Source: Apostichopus japonicus | Lineage: Eukaryota > Echinodermata > Holothuroidea > Aspidochirotida > Stichopodidae | DNA: 64,000 bases | Direction of reading: 5' to 3' | NCBI RefSeq assembly: GCF_037975245.1 | Contig: NC_092576.1 | Location: forward strand, 41,980,611 to 42,044,610 | Notes under the pieces: model-generated | What the model was told of the DNA's origin: nothing | The model's database searches: none | The model's input: the letters and a program-made list of their open reading frames with translations, nothing else | In this document: one piece after another, positions 26,101 to 34,010 of the stretch | How the letters are laid out: the number at the start of each line of letters is the position of its first letter | Position numbering within the stretch: the stretch's first letter is position 1 | Made by a program: the position numbers and the translations under genes

Positions 26101-29100
26101 TCTAATTAATGATACTTTTAAAACGTTTGGCGATAAATGAACGGTCCTATCGTGTTTGTTTCATAGTCTACCATACATTATTGACAGTGTCATCACCAAG
26201 GGCGTAGGAACCGTGAAAAATATGGAGGGGCGGAAGTATCATTCCGCCTCATCCCCCCCCCCACCCCCCGCTTCGCAAGTCAGAAAACCCCTTTTTCATT
26301 TCCAAATGAGAAAAAAATCTCATTTGGAGCACCAAATTGCATCTAAGGCCGCCTGGAAATGCAAAAAAAAAATCCAAAGGGGAGGGGGACACCCCCTCCC
26401 CTTAGTCCCCTCCCCCAGGCCGGCCATCAGTCTCCAGCCCCTCCACTCAAAAGTACCTTCCTACGTCACTGGTCATCACTTAGGTTAATGCTATTATTTC
26501 TTAAACAAATAATGGTCCTCTGTCATATCAAGGTGTATATTCTTTGTGTGTCGTGGGGTGTTTAACTAGTAAAAACAGTTATACTCTGGGCTGCGTATAA
26601 CGGGAAATTTCATTACAATTGTGTTAATCAATACTTACTCAGACACTGACACTTGATGAATAAATAATATTTCATCATCTAGGTCAGATTGGTTGCCTTA
26701 GATGAAGTATAATATCCGTTGCTTGTAATGGACACGTGGTACTGCAATGTACCGTTATAAGAATGGTCACTTGAGGTAGCAATATTTCTATGGCTGTGTT
26801 AAAATATAAGTGACTTACGTTGTGACTTGATGCAATATCAAGGAGCAATATCGTAGACATCTGGAGTGGTTTAGAATCAGTCCTCCTTAGATACACAATA
26901 CTCGAACACAGAACTCGTAAACTGTTTTGACCCTTGGTCTGGAAATAAAAATAGAAGCGTCTTCAAATGGACATAGAAAGAACTTCAAGTTATAATATTT
27001 TAGAATTGCTCCCTTGAGTATCACCATTTCACATAATATTAACGGTAGATGAAAGCTGTGAGGGGAACTGATAACCCCCCCCCCCCCCATCCCTTCAAAT
27101 GTTGTATGAATCAGGGATATCAACTTAAATTAACGTTTTGACTTTTGACTTTCATAACACCATATAGACTCTGCTCTCTGTTACGAATTCGATTTTAAGC
27201 AAGAGGATGGGGGAACATGTAATGTCCGTTCTGTGTAGGAGTCCAAGGAGAGAGAGATACCCTCCCCTTGAGGAAACTTTCGTTTAGTGGGATTGTATTT
27301 ATAATGGTGCCACCCCCTTTCACGGAACTTAATTTTAATTATTTATTGTATTTATATGACTCTTATTGGCATAACATAGGCTCTATACCCTATGTAACGT
27401 ATTGAAGGTTTAGAGCTGTAGAGGGAAAGAGGACAGGGAAAGGGACAATGAATTATATAAATACTCGTTTTGTGTGAGAGTCTGACGGGAGAGGTGTCTC
27501 ATTTTTCATTTAGAAAATTATTTTTAGGATAGATGGCTTAGATGCACAAATTTGCTGTCATTTTTATCATTTTAACTACATCTTTGAATACGACTTCGTG
27601 TGCGTCTGGCATTACATACACTTTGGAGACGTTCGAGATACTTGTTCCGATTCTCCTAGTGGCTACAGACGTATGTGTATCAAACATATAACAACAATTA
27701 AGAATTCATAATAGTACATGTTGGTAGGTATATCTATTATGGTGCAGGTGGAGATGTGCAGCTTTTATTACAGAAGACAATAGCATTTGAATATTTAAAT
27801 TCCAATCATACTGAATGAAGGTAATATGTTCATCAACATATCGTCACATATTTGGAAGGGCTAATTGGAAGCAGATCACACAGTGCTAATGTTAGGGATT
27901 GGAAGGGATTAGTGGGCTTAGCGAATGTTTTCGGTTCAAATACTGAGACATGCAAGAATGCCACATAAACCAAATCTTAATTTATGAATATTTTCAAAAT
28001 TGTGACTAAACTTTAATGTGACCTTGGCCGTGCTTGCACCATATTTCACATGGATGTTGATCGAAATCGACACCGAATTAAGTAGACTATCTGAGCAGCA
28101 AAAAGGGGAAACTTGGTTGATAATTAGTACTGTGCATTGTTTTTGGCTAGGAGTACACGACCCCCAAAAGTTTAGACACGTATAGATAGTTCTTGTTCGC
28201 CTAAGTTTCAAGTTTGGATCACAAATACATGTCAGGGAGAGAAATTACACCTATATTTATTTACTGCAATGTATTCCTGGTATTCGTGTAGCTATTGTAG
28301 CGAAAACCTACGGGTTACCCCCGTTGTACGATTTGCCTCTCCTATGTTTAATTTAAACGTCGATTGAGCTCCGCAGAGGCAGCGAGCTATTTTTAGAGCC
28401 AGGTCGCACAACGGCTACGTAATATTTCTTATCATTCTACTTGTGTTTGAGTATTCTCCTGTGCTTGGATAGACAGGCGAAATACTGGGTGTGTCGATCG
28501 ACCCCATTGGTTACGGCAAACTGTAAGACTGTGAGGGTAGTCGCTGATTGGCCAAGAAGTAAAAGTTTTCCAGCATTTTGTGTCGATTAGGTGGGTAACG
28601 AGAAATATTATGGTAATTAGCACCAGGGAGTTGTCCCATAACAACTCCCTGCTCGCACTGTGTGTGATAGAAGCAGCATCAGCGAATTTGATTAAGTCAG
28701 ATGTATTTTTTGTTTCATAGCCCTGTACAGATATTTGTGCTGCCAGACGCCTTTGCTGCCCGACACTTGCGGATTGCCCGACGGCTGTGCGTTGCCCAGC
28801 ACCTGTGCAGCGCGATATCTGTGCAATTCCTGACCCTTGCGCTGCGCGATTGTTGGGCTGCTACAGTCGCAAATGGTGCCCGCCCCTAGCGCGGTGGTGT
28901 GTTTCATATGTACAGTGTATTATATAGTGTAAAGATTGAGTGAAGAATTACATGTATATTAAACCTTACACTTTCGATATCTGCTGTCCGGTTTAATGGC
29001 TTGTTTGTACCATCCCCCTCCTCTTACCTTCCCGCCACTTCGGTTGGTTCCCGGACAGGGAGTTCTCCATACCAGGACGTTGGCAGCGTTATACTATATA

Positions 29101-32100
29101 AATCTTCCAAAGACATGCATTCGTTATATTCCAATTTCGAGTGATTCCAGTTTTACCCGGTTCAGTATTTTGTTCACCTTACGTTACCGACAGAAGGAGA
29201 AAGGGGCTACATATAGCGGAGAATGTCTCAGTATTGCTTTACCGCATCGGACTAGGTAAGGGAGGACTTGATTTGAGAAAATGGCCTATGACCCCTCTCT
29301 ACTCTGGCGCAGGGACCGGTATCAAACATGATATGTATCAAAGCTGTGATTTGTAAACGTACCAATAATTTTCCCGTCCCCGTTGCGTGTACAAAAATAT
29401 CCAAAGTAGAGGGGAGCTTTTCGAATGATTATATTACGTAGAAAATGTTGGTTATCATCCATAAAAAATGTTATGTTTAAATTATGCAGCTAGCATTGTT
29501 TAAATGTTCTAGTGCAAAGAAAAACCTTCCGATTTTGACAAGCGTGCGATTGATGAAACCGTACGCATGTGTACACGTCTTCAATGTGGTTACTGTATAT
29601 GTCAGTTACGGCATTTTATGTTTCTGTGTCTTTTCAAGAAACTGTTTTTCTTGTGTATTTGAAGACGATTTCAAATCTGACACTTATTCACAACGACTAA
29701 AAACAGCACGAGTAACTGAATGACAGTAGAAACCTCTGTAAAATGCACCTAAGAACAGTATCATCTAACTGCTTGCATGTAACGCATTTCTAAGGTGAAA
29801 TGAATTCCTGTAGAGAAGAATTTAGTTTTCTTATTCGTAAATGGATCCAAATAATTGAAAATATAACACCTAAACACAATTTTACTTTTAATTCATTGAA
29901 TCTACATTCCAACAAACTCTGGTTGGTCACTGGTCACTACTTAGTGAGGGTGACTATTCATTTATATTTACTGGCCTATATTTAGATCACATAAACACGA
30001 ATAAAAATGACCAATACAATGAACATTATTACACAAAAACAGTTGCAGATAGTTTACTGACAGTTAACGTTCGGCATAATTGGGAATTTTCCACATTTTA
30101 TTGTTTTTTATTTCAGTTTATCAAGGTTTAAATATTTGTCGTTAAAGTTATGAAAAACGTCCTCTACGGACAGGATTGCACTCAAGAGAGTGGTAAATGA
30201 CTTACTTCAAGTGTTATGGCTTCCTTGGAGTTCGACACCCATTTACCTCTGGAAGAATCTAAATGGAAACCATGTTCAGTCGGTGTCCATGTAACTGGAA
30301 AGAAGAATTATATAACGATTTTGTTTATAGATCAAGCACGTTAAAAAAAAATGGTATACATAATTACAAGGTAGATGTATGATCAAATATTGATATTCTT
30401 CGTTGACGTTTACAATATAATGATATAACCCGTTTAGTGTCCCACAAAGGATCACAAATTGCTTTTCACGAGTAACAATTTGAGTTGTTTCTATATTCTC
30501 ACCTTGAATGTTACGTAACTTCGTAATAGGAGAAAGAGAACCGACGAGAAGAGACAGAGGTAACAAACAATCAATGAATCTGTAAAATAAAATGTGATTT
30601 GTGAGTGGTGAATGCGTTAAATGATTGAATCATTTCAATGTTATCCACCGTTTATGAAGTAACTATAGTGTACAGTTAATGATGCATTCCTCATTAAGTA
30701 TTGTTGCGTTCCGAGCTTCTCTGCCTAAGTATTTATTGAGTGTACTCGTCTGTTCTCAGAGAGAACGAATCAGTTTTGCTTTAATGTCTCACTCTGGTGA
30801 TTACACTACACAATAGTAAAATACAACATATGAAGTACAATCCCTTTTTACTAAACAGCAAGAATACTATCACGTTCCAGTATGTATACATCAATCATCT
30901 AGCTTAAAGTTATACTCAAGACCACAGTTCCATAATTTGCTGCAGGTTGGTAATTTAACGTTCATTAAGTTAAAGTTAAAACAAACATAACAGTAAGTGA
31001 TATGTGATTACTTACGACAATTTCTTCAGCCGTTTGCATTGCTGTGCAAACAACAATATTCCTATGACTTGGTCCTTTTTAAATTCTTTTCCTTTGTTCG
31101 TTTTGATCTGTAGATCCTCTAAGGTGGACGATACAGGCACCAGTTTTCCATTTTCCAGGGTTATGTTATGTTGATCTGCCGAGCTAAACGATGCTAGTCC
31201 GAGTATGGTAAACTTGATGTAAGGAAAACACATTTTTAAAATTATTAGACAATGGTGCGCAGTCATATTGGTGACTGTGAATTTATAGAGTGACAAAAAC
31301 AAAGCACATCTTCCTCTACATTTCTGATAGACAAGATGGTCCATGCGAGTCCAATTGATGATGTACCAAATAACAGAAATTAAAGCAGACGAAAAATATG
31401 GAAAGGTTACTGAGTGTGAATTTTTTTCGATGATATGAAATGATATACGGATCAAGCCCGTGATTCCCTTGCTCGGAGTCGTATATAATCACTACCGACC
31501 TTTATTATTAAAATCATTTCCAATTACAAACACTTCTCGTTACATCAGTACTGACTAAAAAACCTTAAAATAGTTGCAAAAAATGTAGAAGTATGGACTT
31601 AGTCTACCACAGGCAGCTTAATGTTTTAAATATTGATATTCTACATAAGCGTTAAAGCATTTGTATCAAGCTAAACATTTCAATTAACTCACACCAGAAG
31701 TAAAAGATTCCTGCAAACCGAGGTCCAGTTTTCCAAAGTTAAGGTCTGTTGGAGATACGTTATCCCAAAGTTGACAAGAGATCGAAATAAAGGATAAAAA
31801 AGTGTCAATGTTTCTGTTAGCATAAAGTATTGAAACTCTTAATGGTTTATCGGTTACTTAACTCATATTGCATTAGTTCATTGTTATGGATGTTTCAAGT
31901 GTATCGTTAGATTTCAACTAGGGCAATTATACATGGTATATATTTCGAACGTTCAAGGTGATGTTTTATATACATATGGTTGATATTGTACCTGGAGTGT
32001 TCTTCAGATTCATACACTCACCTTCTGGCTGCTGCATAGACTGATCATCACCTGTACACCGTTTCCCTGTATGAAGCTCGAACAATGTGTGCGCCTTTTT

Positions 32101-32946
32101 CTGTATCCCATGAAGATTAAGCACTTTCAAAGCATACAAAAGAGTCGAGATATCTGTCTCTGTTATTTGCCCTCTCTCCTCCATATAGCGAATCATGAAG
32201 TGATTACGACTAATTTCATTTTGCAGCAAATCGATTTGGGCCGGCGGGTATCCAAAGAAGGTGGCAAGTTGCAAAATACTGTCCTTAGTTAGGATATCAC
32301 CTAATTTAGCTTTGAACCTACCGAAACCTGTTAAAAAGATACAAAAAAACCAACAAATAATTCACATGCCATATATTCTGGATTAGGTGTAAGGGGCTTT
32401 ATAACTATTTCATGAATGATATAATCCAGCTGTATTGAATTTAAGTGAAATACATATAAATCCACGAACCATGTAGCCCGGCTCCACAAAAAGACAATAG
32501 TATAACTAACTATATGTAGGCAAAACATGAAGAAACCGACACACTTAACAGTTCGGATCTGTTTAGGACACCGTGTGTAATCCGGATGTTAGTGAATGTT
32601 AGATGGAACCCGTCAAACATATATTCCAGATGTTAGTGAGCATCTTGTGCAAGGCGGTGTAGTTTGAACGAATATCAGTAAAGCCGAAAAACAGATCCCC
32701 TCCCCCCCCCCAAAGAAAAAAAACACGACACAATGCAGACATCTACCCATATAGCTAAGTGAACAGTTATGACCCATCGATGTAGCCAAAAGTGACATAG
32801 ACTGATTTTTCATATTTTAAACTGAGTTGTTGTTATTTTGCTTATGTGACATTTTCAATGGCTATTCACAATAGCGACAATTAAAAAGTGACAATCGTAC
32901 CTGTATCATACTTATTTGCTGTTTCTTCCACATGCTTGGCAGCCAT
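5364..32946 (-). CDS. Death-fold (DED-like) protein with tandem LRR-like exon cassettes; whole gene span
   Basis: I assembled this gene from splice sites. Every join except one keeps the reading frame. Coding exons in order are 32901-32946 (ATG), 32022-32327, 31693-31745, 31016-31212, 30503-30579, 30206-30294, 26819-26938, 23274-23482, 22535-22611, [one D-type exon not found], 20845-20964, 19206-19414, 12627-12703, 11235-11305 and 5364-5381 (stop). Residues 17 to about 105 form a death-fold of DED type. After a short linker come three copies of a ~160-residue module with LRR-like words. No signal peptide or membrane segment is visible, so it is probably cytosolic. Domain content resembles a NOD-like receptor without its NACHT ATPase. 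By analogy it may bind a ligand or partner and signal through death-fold contacts. That role is inferred. The missing D exon means the gene could be partly decayed. Confidence 0.7.
6355..7434. repeat. 47-bp minisatellite array, copy 1 left part
   Basis: About 23 tandem units of roughly 47 bp. Each has the core TTTGTTGACTACATC followed by CTTTAATCCACTCAGTGTAT and a TTTAGTAATA-type spacer. Units differ by substitutions and 1-3 base indels. The array is cut by a transposon at about 7436 and resumes at about 10433. It lies in the last intron of the death-fold gene, and the paralogous intron holds a shorter array at 60590-61150. Confidence 0.95.
7436..10432. mobile_element. ~3-kb DNA element with imperfect TIRs and repeated subterminal GTGACGGACGTAC motifs
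   Basis: The element interrupts the 47-bp array: the unit stops after GACTAC at 7434 and resumes with TACAT at about 10430. Its ends are inverted and imperfect: GGGCAATTCCGTAAA on the left, and on the right GAGCAGTTCCGTAAA when read inward. The target duplication looks like 3-4 bp (TAC or CTAC). A 13-bp motif, GTGACGGACGTAC, occurs near both ends: 7617, 7806, 7827, 7863 (inverted), 9847, 9862, 9875, 9896 (inverted, one mismatch) and 10051, with a partial copy at 7450. The left and right clusters lie about 180-580 bases from the respective ends. I see no transposase, so it is non-autonomous. I cannot assign a superfamily. Confidence 0.7.
8402..9554. mobile_element. Probable nested DNA transposon (non-autonomous)
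   Basis: Inside the 3-kb element, GGCTGTGTTCACATTGGATC at 8402 is matched in inverted form at the other end, which reads inward GCCTTGTTCACATTAGAAA (ending about 9554). A second inverted pair just inside involves GGATCCCCT and related sequence (8419 and about 9520). The flanking trinucleotides are TTA and TTT, so a 3-bp PIF/Harbinger-type duplication is possible but imperfect. No protein is encoded. Confidence 0.45.
10433..10890. repeat. 47-bp minisatellite array, copy 1 right part
   Basis: Continuation of the array beyond the inserted 3-kb element. It has about eight units, more diverged toward the right edge, with the same GACTACATCCCTTTAATCC core. Confidence 0.9.
11235..11305 (-). CDS. 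Exon D of cassette 3
   Basis: The 71-nt exon has an acceptor ending in CTTACAG and a donor GTAAGT. It enters in phase 1 and leaves in phase 0. It reads (V)LWIPVYAKFDERYKLDLDS then GRWE. The pattern [V]xWxP...L-D-[L/S]-x-x-G-x-W is shared with the paralogous exon at 62732-62802 and, more distantly, with 30206-30294. The conserved tryptophans and the L-D pair define the exon family. I do not know its fold. A short LRR cap is plausible. Confidence 0.85.
12627..12703 (-). CDS. Exon C of cassette 3 (LRR-like)
   Basis: A 77-nt exon with acceptor TTATAG and donor GTACAG, phase 2 to phase 1. It reads LSDCLLPSSIPVGPSLSTLK then SRGVE. Joined to exon B it completes an LRR-like word, FKQL-x-LSDCLLP. Two other exons of exactly 77 nt (22535-22611 and 30503-30579) and the paralogue at 63911-63987 share the DCLLP/NCKLP core. 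Another frame is interrupted by TGA, which supports the frame given. Confidence 0.9.
12704..13553. other. Intron DNA of the death-fold gene; no feature beyond simple sequence
   Basis: This lies within the ~6.5-kb intron between exons B and C of cassette 3. It has a C-run near 12929 and chance open frames only (12754-12951, 12969-13190). Confidence 0.5.
13562..13997. mobile_element. hAT-type non-autonomous element with 8-bp target duplication
   Basis: The ends are CAGGGTTGTCCAGCCTTGGG on the left and AGGTTGGACAACCCTG on the right, forming inverted repeats of about 16 bp. The flanks are ctttataa (13554-13561) and ctttatag (13998-14005), a 7/8 match of the 8-bp length typical of hAT. The CAGGG..GTCCAACC ends are a widespread hAT signature. 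GC-rich 'gcggcccgccg' stretches near the left end stand out from the AT-rich intron. The open frames inside it are not conserved transposase and are treated as chance. Confidence 0.85.
14006..16409. other. Intron DNA: TTA microsatellite, homopolymer runs, no gene
   Basis: A (TTA)n run lies at about 14139-14172, C-runs near 14250, G-runs near 14697, 15246, 15929 and 16107, and a T-run near 14878. I see no splice-supported exon and no recognisable element. Confidence 0.5.
16410..16870 (-). pseudogene. Non-LTR retrotransposon reverse transcriptase fragment (middle part)
   Basis: On the minus strand several short frames add up to the central part of a reverse transcriptase. They show a VLQKLFDKSLDSF-like start, a degraded [F/L]IDLKKAFDT block (near 16650) and HYGIQEFLHDWLTSYLSNRK (near 16570), followed by QCVQIGDF. 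SYLSNRKQxVxIG is typical of non-LTR RTs between the F-x-D-x-x-K-A-F-D and the YADD blocks. Stops and frameshifts occur throughout and the YADD block is missing. It is a different fragment from the one at 960-1935, covering an earlier part of the domain. Confidence 0.75.
16871..19205. other. Intron DNA with purine-rich G tracts; no gene
   Basis: From 17860 to 18370 the plus strand is unusually G-rich, with repeated GGGAGGGG words and runs of nine or more G. At 17480-17575 there is a 45-bp tandem pair, each unit with a CG-alternating GCGCGCG tract followed by GAATACAACTT. Open frames here (17120-17581, 17950-18246) have no splice support. Confidence 0.5.
19206..19414 (-). CDS. Exon B of cassette 3 (LRR-like)
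   Basis: The exon is 209 nt, with a strong acceptor (pyrimidine tract, CTTTAG) and donor GTAAGT, phase 0 to phase 2. It begins IPIFSVTLGWSFSKIDEDGN, and its core LSLPIITSIEIMHIQTEKG is followed by a EVNGILNYVQHSQRFKQL tail that leads into exon C. Exon B of cassette 2 has exactly the same length. Shared residues are I-P-I at the start, L-x-W-S-F-S, L-x-S-G-L-S-L, the K-x-E-V-x-G-x-[I/L] block and R-F-K-Q-L at the end. The [L]xx[L]x[I]xx pattern and FKQL ending are LRR-like. Confidence 0.92.
20845..20964 (-). CDS. Exon A of cassette 3
   Basis: Exactly 120 nt, phase 0 at both ends, acceptor TTTCAATAG and donor GTAAGT. It reads PDDIQTITEMCSGSLIIDRD, then TSESVQRSVIELLVEASNHD. The other A exon (26819-26938) has the same length and phases. 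Common features are a C-S-[G/S]-[S/I]-[L/I] core and a closing L-[L]-x-x-A-S-[N/S]-H-[D/N]. The function of this 40-residue unit is unknown. It may be one LRR or a spacer helix. Confidence 0.88.
20965..22534. other. Intron where exon D of cassette 2 should lie but is not recognised
   Basis: Exon C of cassette 2 leaves in phase 1 and exon A of cassette 3 enters in phase 0, so a D-type exon (phase 1 to 0) is required here. The best candidate begins after an AG at about 21826 and reads (D)IWIYNRVNGGR, but its only donor would leave phase 2. C-runs lie near 22289 and 22406 with a short CA run. Confidence 0.4.
22535..22611 (-). CDS. Exon C of cassette 2 (LRR-like)
   Basis: 77 nt, phase 2 to phase 1, donor GTACGA. 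It reads LLNCKLPSSIKPDIIPEESR then SRNIK. It aligns with exon C of cassette 3 over LxxCxLPSSI and the terminal SR[G/N][V/I][E/K]. Phase and length are the same as in the two other C exons. Confidence 0.88.
23274..23482 (-). CDS. Exon B of cassette 2 (LRR-like)
   Basis: 209 nt, phase 0 to phase 2, donor GTAAGG. It begins IPISKLSLQWSFSGFDGKD and ends GLINYGIQSPRFKQLW across the junction. It is about half identical to exon B of cassette 3 (L-x-W-S-F-S, SGLSL, EEV-x-G-x-I-N-Y, R-F-K-Q-L), consistent with duplication of an exon cassette within the gene. Confidence 0.92.
23483..26188. other. Intron DNA; dense TAGGCCTA words, no gene
   Basis: Apart from the hAT element that starts at 26197, this part of the intron between exon B and exon A of cassette 2 holds only AT-rich sequence with many scattered GTAGGCCTA/TAGGCCTAC words (about 24080-25560) and short A-runs. 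I see no splice-supported exon. Confidence 0.5.
26197..26471. mobile_element. hAT-type MITE with perfect 8-bp target duplication
   Basis: The 275-bp element is flanked by gtcatcac at 26189-26196 and again at 26472-26479, a perfect 8-bp duplication. The ends are inverted: CAAGGGCGTAGGAA on the left, and CAGTGACGTAGGAA reading inward on the right. The interior is C/G-rich and self-complementary in part (ggggagggggac / accccctcccc). It encodes nothing credible. The size, ends and duplication identify a hAT-derived MITE in an intron of the death-fold gene. Confidence 0.92.
26819..26938 (-). CDS. Exon A of cassette 2
   Basis: 120 nt, phase 0 at both ends, acceptor TTTATTTCCAG and donor GTAAGT. 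It reads TKGQNSLRVLCSSIVYLRRT, then DSKPLQMSTILLLDIASSHN. It matches exon A of cassette 3 in length, phases and the C-S-S/C-S-G and A-S-x-H patterns, though identity is low. Confidence 0.85.
26939..28280. other. Intron DNA; no feature recognised
   Basis: AT-rich sequence with a C-run near 27078 and chance frames (26887-27123, 27936-28211). No splice-supported exon or transposon end was found. Confidence 0.5.
28296..29211. mobile_element. Possible solo LTR
   Basis: The stretch starts TGTAGCGAAAACC and ends GGGGCTACA, giving the 6-bp inverted TGTAGC..GCTACA ends usual for Gypsy-like LTRs. It is about 916 bp and has a different, GC-richer composition with short imperfect repeats of a TTGCCCGAC / CACCTGTGC type (28740-28880) and an ATTAAA signal near 28957. 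I found no matching 4-6 bp target duplication, and a second TGTAGC at 28287 makes the left end uncertain. The open frames inside on both strands look accidental. Confidence 0.4.
29212..30205. other. Intron DNA; no feature recognised
   Basis: Short frames at 29484-29723 and 29800-29985 lack splice or motif support. Confidence 0.45.
30206..30294 (-). CDS. Exon D of cassette 1
   Basis: 89 nt, phase 1 to 0, acceptor TTCTTTCCAG and donor GTAAGT. It reads (V)TWTPTEHGFHLDSSRGKWV then SNSKEAITLE. It shares V-x-W-x-P, L-D-S and G-x-W with the other D exons but is 18 nt (six codons) longer at the C-terminal side. Confidence 0.85.
30503..30579 (-). CDS. Exon C of cassette 1 (LRR-like)
   Basis: 77 nt, phase 2 to phase 1, acceptor TATTTTACAG and donor GTGAGA. 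It reads FIDCLLPLSLLVGSLSPITK then LRNIQ. DCLLP is identical to the cassette 3 exon, and the length is identical to all C exons. Confidence 0.9.
31016..31212 (-). CDS. Exon B of cassette 1 (LRR-like)
   Basis: 197 nt, phase 0 to 2, acceptor CTTACATCAAG and donor GTAAGT. It begins FTILGLASFSSADQHNITLE and ends QVIGILLFAQQCKRLKKL. It matches the other B exons in the L-x-x-x-F-S start, the TLEDLQI / SVEKISI / SIEIMHI strand, K-x-[D/E]-[Q/E/H]-V-x-G-[I/L]-[L/I] and a final K-[K/Q]-L. It is 12 nt shorter than the other two. Confidence 0.9.
31693..31745 (-). CDS. Linker exon between the death-fold and the first cassette
   Basis: 53 nt. The acceptor is CTCCAACAG and the donor GTGAGT, phase 1 to 0. 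It reads DLNFGKLDLGLQESFTSG. It occupies the place an exon A would take but is far shorter and not clearly homologous. A longer reading upstream of the acceptor stays open, so the true acceptor could lie further upstream. Confidence 0.65.
32022..32327 (-). CDS. Death-fold (DED-like) exon
   Basis: 306 nt, acceptor CTTTTTAACAG and donor GTGAGT, phase 1 at both ends. The domain spans residues 17 to about 105 of the predicted protein. It opens FGRFKAKLGDILTKD, continues LATFFGYPPAQIDLLQNE, then MEERGQITETDISTLLYAL and LNLHGIQKKAHTLFELHTG. Six amphipathic helices can be drawn. The [M/L]-x-E-R-G-x-I-x-x-x-D-[I/V]-x-x-L-x-x-A-L-x-x-[L]-x-L-x-G pattern is characteristic of DED/death-type domains in echinoderm NLR-like proteins. 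Such domains mediate homotypic contacts with adaptors or caspases. The exon ends in a charged Gln-rich tail (DDQSMQQPE). Confidence 0.85.
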
Positions 32947-32951
32947 CGTAC
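32901..32951 (-). CDS. First coding exon of the death-fold gene
   Basis: The acceptor is TTGTTTATAG and the ATG is at 32944-32946. It reads MAAKHVEETANKYDT plus one base that joins the death-fold exon as Gly (GGT) in frame. The context tacgATGG has G at +4. There is no hydrophobic signal peptide, which fits a cytosolic protein. Confidence 0.8.
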
Positions 32952-33898
32952 CTATAAACAATGTTTATAATTTAGCGTTTTTATGTACTACAAATAAGAT
33001 GAATAGCATTAAACTTAAAAATATATCTGTTATGGTTGTATATCAATTTTTAAGTGATGTGAGAGTTCAGTGGAAATTATACGGCTTTCCAAGCGACGTC
33101 CAAAATGTGTATTATTATTATGATAAAATAATTTAATATTAACGTATTATCCAAGCGGAATGAAGTAAAATACCACAGGAAGTGCATTTGATCAACATAG
33201 TTCCTTAGGGCTAATAAGGTTGAGAAATGAAACTGGTTTTGAAGACTTAAAATTCAGCACATTATGTTGCTGCTGATGTGTAAGAGGTCAGAAGAACGAA
33301 GAGTTAGCAATGATACATCGTTTTATAAGGAACTCTCTTAAATAAGGGTTATGTATTCATAAGGCTTATGAATTCTTTGTGCACGAGAAAGCAGTATTGT
33401 ATATTAAAATATTGCATCACATTTCACAGTAGATCACTCTGCTGAAATCGAGCAGTCAACCGAGACATATGTTTATGTAGTTGGTTTACATGTATATTCA
33501 TGAGTCTGACAACCACACACTTAACAAATGATGATCCTGAATGAACAACATATTTATGTTAACATTCAGTGTTCGTTTAGGTAACATGCAAACTTATATC
33601 CCCTGGACTGATTAAATGTGTTAATCTGGAACAGCCTTAGACCAGTTCGAATAACGCCAAATGTTGGCCATGGTGTTTATAGAAACTTTGACAAATTAGG
33701 CTGTCAGTTTTAAATGGGTTGTCGCGTATGAAAGGGCACCGTCGGCCGACTTATATGCCGTAACACAGCCTGAGTTAAACCCAACAACTACATGTTGCTA
33801 GACGTTATAACGTTATGCTATACTACACAGTGACGGAGACTCGCTGTTATTCCCTAACTTCATTGGTGTATTGGTAGTATCAACAATCAGGGACTTAC

Positions 33899-34010
33899 CT
33901 TTAATAGTTGCTCTGATGTATCTCAATTGTGTAGTAACTCCAAAATGGCCCTAACTTTCTTGACGTGACTACGATCATTCCATGATTTGTCATATAAAAT
34001 GGCGTCTAGC
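33899..34010 (-). other. Possible non-coding 5'UTR exon and start of the death-fold gene
   Basis: A good donor (ATTAAAG/GTAAGTCC on the minus strand) at 33893-33899 has no matching frame upstream but would splice to the first coding exon. The transcript start is unknown, and the upper limit given is a guess near an ATTTTATATGAC stretch. Upstream ATGs in the candidate exon weaken the call. Confidence 0.35.

Noticed and set aside
28692-28907. Minus-strand frame with scattered Cys and His hinting at a gag knuckle
   Set aside because: The spacing does not fit CX2CX4HX4C, and the stretch consists of short imperfect repeats.
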